From Sanderia malayensis (taxonomy: Eukaryota; Cnidaria; Scyphozoa; Semaeostomeae; Pelagiidae): a DNA stretch of 64,000 nt. The DNA is taken from assembly GCA_013076295.1 (NCBI GenBank), contig RQOL01000374.1:1488001-1552000 (forward strand), given 5' to 3'. Below the pieces are notes generated by a model. That model was given only the letters and a program-made list of their open reading frames with translations, did not search any database and was not told the origin of the DNA. The position numbers and the translations under genes were made by a program. Within the stretch, counting starts at the first letter, position 1; each line of letters starts with the position of its first letter. Positions 57,401-64,000 of this stretch are shown here, one piece after another.

Positions 57401-58521
57401 GAAAAGTGGCACTGGGTTTCAGTCGCAATCTCATTGAAGAACGATGGTTGGTAAGCAATGCACTTATCATTCTCTTAGCGGAAATATACCACAAAAGCCG
57501 ATAGCTACCCGTTTGAACTGGGAATTTGGTTGACATAGGTTATGGTTTACGTTTAGTACAAACAAATGGTAAGTAAACTCTTACATTGTGTGTATGTTCC
57601 AACCTTGTAAAGAGAAGGCTCTGCACTTTCTACAGGGTTGCTGTCTTGGATTCACTTGGCTGTCAATCCAGTAATGATGCCATTGCTGATAAGTTTGTAA
57701 AGTACGTTGCAGCACTTAGGCAAACAGAGCACGACAAACCAGTGCCAAAGCTAAAGATCATTAATTCGATGGTAAGTTCCAAAAATTGCAATGTATATGG
57801 AAAGAAATCTATGGTGCACAATTTGCAAAAGGTTGACACAATTGGCAAAAAGAAGCACAATTTCACACCATGATAAAATTTATATATCTATGGAAGGACA
57901 ATGTTACTTCAAGCTATTGACGCCGTCAAGAGTAAAACTCCGGGCGCTCACAATGTATAGCTTCATACAAAATTTGAAATACATGTAATCTAATTTGGTT
58001 ATGTCATATTTCAAAGTTGAAGCAATGACATATGACATAACAGTTCCATTACTAAACAGAATAACTATTGATGCTTCAGCCACCTACACGCGTGAATGTA
58101 GCCAAGCAATGATGACTGCAATCAAATATAATTCTTTGATTGTCGTATCATGATTTGGCACGGCAGGCGCCAAGCATACTCTTAAAATTTACTAAACTTG
58201 TAACAATCAGCAACCTATTATAATAACAATATTACATACACTTCAGGTTCCAAAGCAACAAAATGGATTAGACTGTGGCCTAATTACACTGCACAACATA
58301 AAATGTCTTGCACGAAAGGTAAGTCTTGATGATATTATGATAGCTTGAGAAATTTAAACACTCGTACCTTCAATATCCAGCTAGAAATATTATGAATGTA
58401 GCAGGATATTCTGATAAAAATGATAATAAAATGATAATGTGAATCCTATTACTCCTGACAGGAATTCAAAGTTACTGAACAAGGGGTAGAAGTTGATGGT
58501 GATTTCAGGGTTGCTGATTAA
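54452..58521 (+). CDS. 11-exon OTU-PHD-Ulp1 gene of a KDZ transposon
   Basis: Exons (approximate): 54452-54644, 54825-55002, 55235-55406, 55988-56188, 56281-56594, 56677-56805, 56902-57148, 57400-57449, 57635-57771, 58247-58318, 58462-58521. Most have consensus GT/AG sites (the donors at 56595 and 57149 are weaker) and phases that join in frame. An OTU peptidase comes first: DGNCLYNSIR (Asp and Cys, exon 2) and NHFVPLL (His, exon 4). A PHD-type finger follows in exon 5 (CICTKNCAPWVQCTRCKLYY, then HDCC and C..C), then a Ulp1-type peptidase: HWVSVAI (His, exon 8), VLDSLG (Asp, exon 9), KQQNGLDCG (Gln and Cys, exon 10). It ends at TAA 58521. Both peptidases would remove ubiquitin-like tags. Two breaks: a 14-bp tandem duplication in exon 1 (54537-54564) and one frameshift in exon 6. 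The gene converges on the KDZ transposase. The first exon may be missing. Confidence 0.83.
55466..55675. repeat. 73-bp direct duplication containing a hairpin
   Basis: 55466-55538 and 55603-55675 are identical apart from one mismatch (gttatt/gatatt). Each contains AGGGTACC-gaaat-GGTACCCT, an 8-bp-stem hairpin. Both copies lie in the third intron of the OTU-PHD-Ulp1 gene. Confidence 0.9.
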
Positions 58522-58619
58522 AAAAGAATTGAATTAATCAGTAAAATATACCAGCTGCAATAGGAGTCAAGTAAGGTATGAATCATAGAGTTAAAGTGAA
58601 TGGATATTTTTAGTAGTTC

Positions 58620-58663
58620 GAAAGTCTCCCAAGTAGTTTTTCATCTCTACTTGGGAGACTTTC
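58620..58663. terminator. 17-bp perfect hairpin between convergent genes
   Basis: Arms 58620-58636 and 58647-58663 are perfect inverted repeats with a 10-nt loop (core AGTCTCCCAAGTAG). It sits in the 220-bp gap between the stops of two convergent genes (58521 and 58742). A 3'-end or insulating role is inference. Confidence 0.5.
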
Positions 58664-58741
58664 TATATATAAACATTGCCAAGTAGAAATCACAAACGCA
58701 CTATAAAATATCCAGCTTCACTCACCAGCAACAGCAAACTT

Positions 58742-60819
58742 TGCTTATTCATCTAGATTTTTCCTTTCTCTCGTCTTTTTATTCCGGTACCAAATATACA
58801 AAGCACAATGATTCATGAAATTCATATGTGTCATGTACGATAGCTGCGGCTTGATCCGTTTCAAACAAGAGTTGGTTTGTTCATTGATTTGGCTATTAAT
58901 TGTTTGCAATGGTGGGTAGCTTGCCAAATTATACCCAACACTGCATCCTATAAAACACAAAGATAAAGCAGACTTAAGAAATAAACAATAGTATCAATTC
59001 AATAGCTGGATACTACAAGTCTATAGATGTTCAGACAAAATTTAAATGAAAGTAGGTTCACGACGCTCACCAACATGATTTTTCCAATGCAGCCGATCGA
59101 CAAGAAACTTTGTATTCGAAAAGAAAGAAGGCTGGCGATTTAAGCAATAGTCATGCAGATTACAGCAGTTGTCGTAGATGCAATATTCTGGTGCTAAGAA
59201 GCAAACAAACTGATTACTATTGTCTTTCGTAAAATATAATAATGTAACTAGAATTTGTTACTCATTTCAATAAAAATAATACTTAATAACGAATAACATT
59301 GCCACGTAAAGAATTTAGACTTGTTTTGGAATACCACATGAACCACAAAAAATCCAACGGTTTGCAAAATGCGGAGAAAAATGTAAATTGGCGTCTCTTT
59401 GTTCATTGCTGTCATAAACCAAAAAGTCCTGCACACGTCAACGAAAAAGAAATACACAAAAAACCTTGTTGAAAACGAGTAAACAATACAGTGAACGGAA
59501 CGTCTGGAGACTCGTTTGATAGCATCACTTCAAACCCATAACAAATTTCTGCAACAAGAATATGTCACACGTGATTAAATGGGGTCATAGCTAGATTTGT
59601 TATAGCAGTATGACAGTATAACTGTCGATTTTTTCATACTGTACAAGTTTGTCTACTACATGTACATAGCTGTGTTTTAAGTATCTTTCAGTGTTGAACT
59701 GTAAAGTAACAGCCGTGCAAAAAATTTATTAACATAATTACCATGTTCACAGAAAAGAGTGAAAATTCCTGGAAGAAGAACTGGGTGCCCTTTGCTAAGT
59801 TTGTTGCACACAGCTCCATCATCTTTTTTCTTCTTTTCAACTTCGTAGCTACCTCTCTCTCTCAACAGTGGCAGTGCTGGCCAATAACCATACGGACTTT
59901 GTACAGTATTGATAGAAGAGGGTGGAGCAGAAGGAGTTTTGAATGGTGCCACAGACAACAACAAAAGCTTTTTCAATACCGGAGAAAGTTCAAGTGGGGG
60001 TTTCCATTCCGGAAAAGAAACAATCAAATCGTAAGGCAGTGGAAAACCATTTTTAACTACCAGCATATCACTTTCATCCTGCACCTGACACTTGGCGATA
60101 TTTTCAGCAACCCTATCAACAACCAAGACTTATGTCATTGTGAAGCAAACCACAAACAGGAGTTGCTGAAGACACACCAGAAAATAGCGGTCTCCAAATA
60201 CGAGGGCAAACAAAAATGGAAGGATCAATCTGTGTATAGAAATGATCTTCTTGAAGTATAACAGATTCATGGACTGTTATGAAAAGACGATATAACTCGT
60301 CATGATGGCACCTAGGAAGCACACGGGGCTCATCGAAATTTGCATAGTCAAGAGGACTAGTTCTCCCTTTCCTGCTTCTGCCCAGTGTGTACCGTTCAAG
60401 CAATTCTCTACAACGTTTATCAGGAACATAAATTCTCTCCCTGAAAATGCTAATGATTAGAGAAATATATTAGCTGTGGTATCGCAAGCTTTCATTCAAC
60501 ATAACGTATTTATATTTTTCAAAAAAGGCAAACCTGACTCTTGGAATAATTTCCTGATTTATGGTCTTGTTTCTCGCCAGAAAACAATTCCATGCCATCA
60601 CCATCTCCTTGCGAAACGATAAAGACTTTGCATCCATAATACACATTCGTGGGTGATCTTGACAAATATTAGAGCTGAATCCATTTTGGAAATTTATATC
60701 CAGCAATCCCAAGAAAGCATACCAGGTATCTTTAAATTTGTTATAACTGAACTGACTGATGTTGAAACCCATCTCGGTCATATCAGTACAGTAAACAGTA
60801 TAATATGTGAACATTGGCA
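58742..60819 (-). CDS. KDZ-superfamily transposase, spliced, 5' end cut by a Helitron
   Basis: Exons on the minus strand: 60819-60534 (HPRMCIMDAKSLSFRKEM, first catalytic Asp), 60440-59740 (ERIYVPDKRCRELLERYTLG, RSRKGR), 59547-59462 (CYGFEVMLSNESPDVPFTVL), about 59210-59072 (YCIYDNCCNLHDYCLNRQPS, FLVDRLHWKNH; YDN holds the second Asp) and 58950-58742 (CSVGYNLASYPPLQTINSQI, NEQTN with the Glu, then MNHCALYIWYRN). This motif set is that of Kyakuja-Dileera-Zisupton transposases. Splice sites and phases join, except for a frameshift in exon 2 near 60115. A Helitron at 60820 removes the N-terminus, and I see no continuation at 63.2 kb. It is convergent with the OTU-PHD-Ulp1 gene, consistent with one large KDZ element. 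Confidence 0.86.
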
Positions 60820-63168
60820 TCTAATATTACTATTCTGCGATGTCACATGACGGTGGCGAAACTCTGCCTAAAACAATAGATTCGATCCGAAACAATAGGT
60901 TGAACGCCCAAAAACAATGGGACGAAACAGGGAATCGGTGATCAATAAGGCTTTTTTGAATGGGGGCGCACAAGGTTGGCACTTGCATGGAAAGGCTCCG
61001 TTTCTGGAGTAGGCAAAAGTTATCTATTTTTGGAAGCTTATTTTAAAAGAATTTTTGAGTTATTCCATTAATTGTTCTCCTGATTGTGCTATCACGAAAA
61101 AACGACGGTTTACGCTGGCGAAACTTCCAAATTAGCGTCCCGATTCCATTTTCGAACAAAGTATTCGCTCTTCACATGACCTGTTTCGTCTTTTGCTGCA
61201 ATTTGATTGGATCTTTCGCAACTTCACGTGAACAGTGACATGTTTTTCGTTATCATGCAAATTTGCCCTCGGCTGGCAGCAGGTACTTTTGGAGAAGAGG
61301 CATGTTTTTGTTTTGTACACAAAAAGGTGAGGTGGACGCCTTTCAAAGTGTTTTACCAGCTGGATTTTCTTTGCAATGAGCTGTTAATTGTTTCAAAGAC
61401 CCCCGGAGAGTTGCAGGAAACAATAGAGAACACAGGTGATAGCTTTGTTTTGTTTTTTGAATGAAATAGTTGTAGGTTTTGTAACAGGCGACCAGCATTG
61501 TTGCTTCGGCATGCTAACAACGCTTAGGCCATGGTCAAAGTTTTCAATTTTTCTGGCCCTATTGGCACAATTTTGCCCATTAAAAATTTTGACAAGTGTT
61601 GTTTGATAACACAACTAAAATAATGTATTTGTTTCTTCTGTTATTTTTGTTTTTTTTTTGCGATTTTCAGCAAAGTGGCTTTTTCACTTGGGAAGGAGCA
61701 ACTTTATGCAACATGCGTTGTTTTGGCATTTGCAAAAATTCAATGTTAGCCTGCCACAATTGATTATTTTTTACCCAAAATAAATTTGCAACATGTTCGC
61801 TGTTTCCTTAGCTACAGTTTGATATATTTTTTATTACAGATTGAGTTTAAATTTTCCAGGATGGGTTAGGTTTTTGAAAGTAACTATTTTTTTTCAAACT
61901 TCACACTTTTCAATCCCACGTACAATAGATTAGCTCGCTGCGCTCGCCAACTTCAGAAACGACTTTCAGGGAGCAGCGTGGGCGCGAGGCTGTCGCTTGC
62001 TAGGGGGGAAGATTTGACCTCCCACCTTTACTTTCTTTAGAAATGTTACGTCGTAGTATGTATAGTAAGGTATGTATAGTAAGGTATGTATAGTAGGGTA
62101 TGTATAGTAGGGTATGTATAGTAGGGTATGTATAGTAGGGTATGTATAGTAGGGTATGTATTGTAGGGTATGTATTGTGGGGTATGTATTGTAGGGTATG
62201 TGTTGTATTGTATGTATTGTAGGGTATGTATTGTAGGGTATGTATTGTAGGAAATGTATTGTAGGGTATGTATTGTAGGGTAGGTATTGCAGGGTATGTA
62301 TTGTATGGTATGTATTGTAGGGTATGTATGTAGGGTATGTATTCTAGGGTATGTATTGTAGGATATGTATGTAGTATGTTTGTATGTATGTATGTATGTA
62401 TGTATGTATGTATGGGCATGAGCGCAAGCGAATGCAGCGCACGAAGTGCGCCCTATCAGTCAATGTTTCTTGATAATAGATAAACAGGCGAGCGCAGCGA
62501 GCTAATCTATTGTACGTGGGGTTGAAAGAGGCATGAGCGCAAGCGAATGCAGCGCACGAAGTGCGCCCTATCAGTCAATGTTTCTTGATAATAGATAAAC
62601 AGGCGAGCGCAACGAGCTAATCTATTGTACGTGGGGTTGAAAGAGGCATGAGCGCAAGCGATTGCAGCGCACGAAGTGCGCCCTATCAGTCAATGTTTCT
62701 TGATAATAGATAAACAGGCGAGCGCAGCGAGCTAATTTATTGTACGTGGGGTTGAAAGAGGCATGAGCACAAGCCAATGCAGCGCACGAAGTGCGCCCTC
62801 TCAGTCAATGTTTCTTGATAATAGATAAACAGGCGAGCGCAGCGAGCTAATCTATTGTACGTGGGGTTGAAAGAGGCATGAGCGCAAGCGAATGCAGCGC
62901 ACGAAGTGCGCCCTATCAGTCAATGTTTCTTGATAATAGATAAACAGGCGAGCGCAACGAGCTAATCTATTGTACGTGGGGTTGAAAGAGGCATGAGCGC
63001 AAGCGATTGCAGCGCACGAAGTGCGCCCTATCAGTCAATGTTTCTTGATAATTGATAAACAGGCGAGCGCAGCGAGCTGATCTATTGTACGTGGGGTTGA
63101 AAGAGGCATGAGAGCAAGCGAATGCAGCGCACGAAGTGCGCCCTATCAGTCAATGTTTCTTGATAATA
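60820..63168 (+). mobile_element. non-autonomous Helitron (copy H6, 3' end lost)
   Basis: Starts TCTAATATTACTATTCTGCG after A, then follows the family interior. It includes a (gtatgtattgtagg)-type microsatellite at 62050-62412 and about six to seven CG-rich tandem units of 115 bp (62412-63165), one base longer than in H2 and H5. No CTAGT end or 3' hairpin follows; similarity stops in mid-unit at about 63168. It interrupts the KDZ transposase gene. Confidence 0.82.
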
Positions 63169-64000
63169 TACAACATATATATTAGAAAGTGTGATACAAG
63201 ATAGTATTGCATGATCATATATATATGGTATCAGATAGTATAGTATTGCATGGTCATGTATAGTATTTTTGGGTATGTTGTAGCATTATATTTATATTTA
63301 TATTTTTAATGTTGTATTGAATTGAATAGCATGTTCAAGCAGTTTTTTAGGTTTTTGTAGGCAATCATATGTTCTCCAATTTGTTAATTTGTTTCTATAA
63401 TTTGCAATACCCTTCATTGGTAAATACACATGAATGAAGAAGATGCATGATTGATGATAGAATATTAAGAACACACAACAAAGGTTGAAAGGAGATGACT
63501 TCAACTTATAAATTTTATAGTTGCAACAAAATCTGTATATCTTACAACATAAATGCACTATTTACCTCAATATAATTTACCAGTGAAGGGTGCAACATTA
63601 CATATGTTTCTCTTGAAAAGTCTTCATTTTCTGTAGTCATTTCTCATAACTAAATTTCAGACTATAAGGCCACTACCAGGGTGGTTCCACCCACATACTA
63701 ACAATATCATTCTGTGTGACATTTCCAGGAGGCCTCGATTTCAGTTATCTATATTTTATTATAAGTCCATCTTCAATCTGTTGCTGTGGTGTTCATATTC
63801 AAAATTATCTTCAACGCGCCAAAATATTTTCCGTTCGTCCATTGTCAAAAGCAGAGCCACAGCCACAGTCAACAGGTAAAATGTTTTTACCTCATTGCTA
63901 ATATTTTATACCTTTACATATTAATAAAGACAATTACAAATAATACCCGAATTTTTTATTACATGCACAACTATTTCCATGTATTTAATCACTGATGATC
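63169..64000. other. no recognisable gene
   Basis: AT-rich, with 'tagtatagtattgcatggtcatgtatag'-type partial repeats up to 63280. A possible plus-strand exon lies at 63730-63880 (acceptor 'ttccag', donor 'cag|gtaaaa'), but it shows no motif I can assign. Confidence 0.4.

Noticed and set aside
60822..60830. TAATATTAC, the exact geminivirus-type origin nonanucleotide, at the start of Helitron H6
   Set aside because: Other copies read TAATATATATA here, there is no surrounding stem, and one variant in an AT-rich end is probably chance.
62000..62419. 139-codon minus-strand frame rich in IHTYIHT / YNTYPTIHTL
   Set aside because: Translation of a (gtatgtattgtagg)-type microsatellite.

Overview
The window is eukaryotic and is built almost entirely of transposable elements; I see no convincing ordinary host gene. 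It is AT-rich, with spliced genes (GT/AG introns in consistent phase), Ty1/copia, BEL/Pao and non-LTR retroelements, Helitrons, hAT, Tc1/mariner, MULE-like, KDZ and rve-type DNA transposons, and CG-rich minisatellites. The element mix suggests an early-branching aquatic animal such as a cnidarian or sponge. That is inference, not a species call.

Layout. 0-6.5 kb: copia RT fragment, tRNA-derived SINE, a LINE split by a non-autonomous Helitron, a decayed hAT transposase and rearranged BEL/Pao pieces. 8.3-23.9 kb: an autonomous Helentron-like element (peptidase-like N-terminus, Rep, PIF1-type helicase, EEP endonuclease) split at its HUH motif by a 9.55-kb composite element. 23.9-25.3 kb: a small spliced gene carrying a 429-bp MITE. 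26.4-34.7 kb: a BEL/Pao element containing an rve-transposase element, which contains a Helitron, which contains another Helitron. 34.7-36.7 kb: Helitron in Helitron. 36.7-42.3 kb: an element with ~255-bp terminal inverted repeats, a transposase with its core deleted, and a HECT-domain gene interrupted by a LINE with a clean target duplication. 44.4-52.9 kb: MULE/SWIM/PHD-type and other transposon genes split by two Helitrons. 53.3-54.3 kb: LINE fragment. 54.4-60.8 kb: a KDZ transposase gene convergent with an 11-exon OTU-PHD-Ulp1 gene. 60.8-63.2 kb: another Helitron.

The most interesting system is the 9.55-kb insert at 10648-20202. It holds two tandem units, each pairing a virus-like Rep (HUH nickase plus superfamily 3 helicase) with a convergent DD34E Tc1/mariner-type transposase. 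Three direct ~290-bp repeats bound the units; each repeat has inverted-repeat ends, but only the outermost ends are flanked by TA. The layout fits an element that replicates by rolling circle through Rep and integrates through the transposase. The second highlight is the OTU-PHD-Ulp1 gene, whose reading phase is kept across ten introns and which retains both sets of peptidase catalytic residues.

Many breaks are single-base indels, also seen between the two tandem units, so some apparent pseudogenes may reflect assembly errors.
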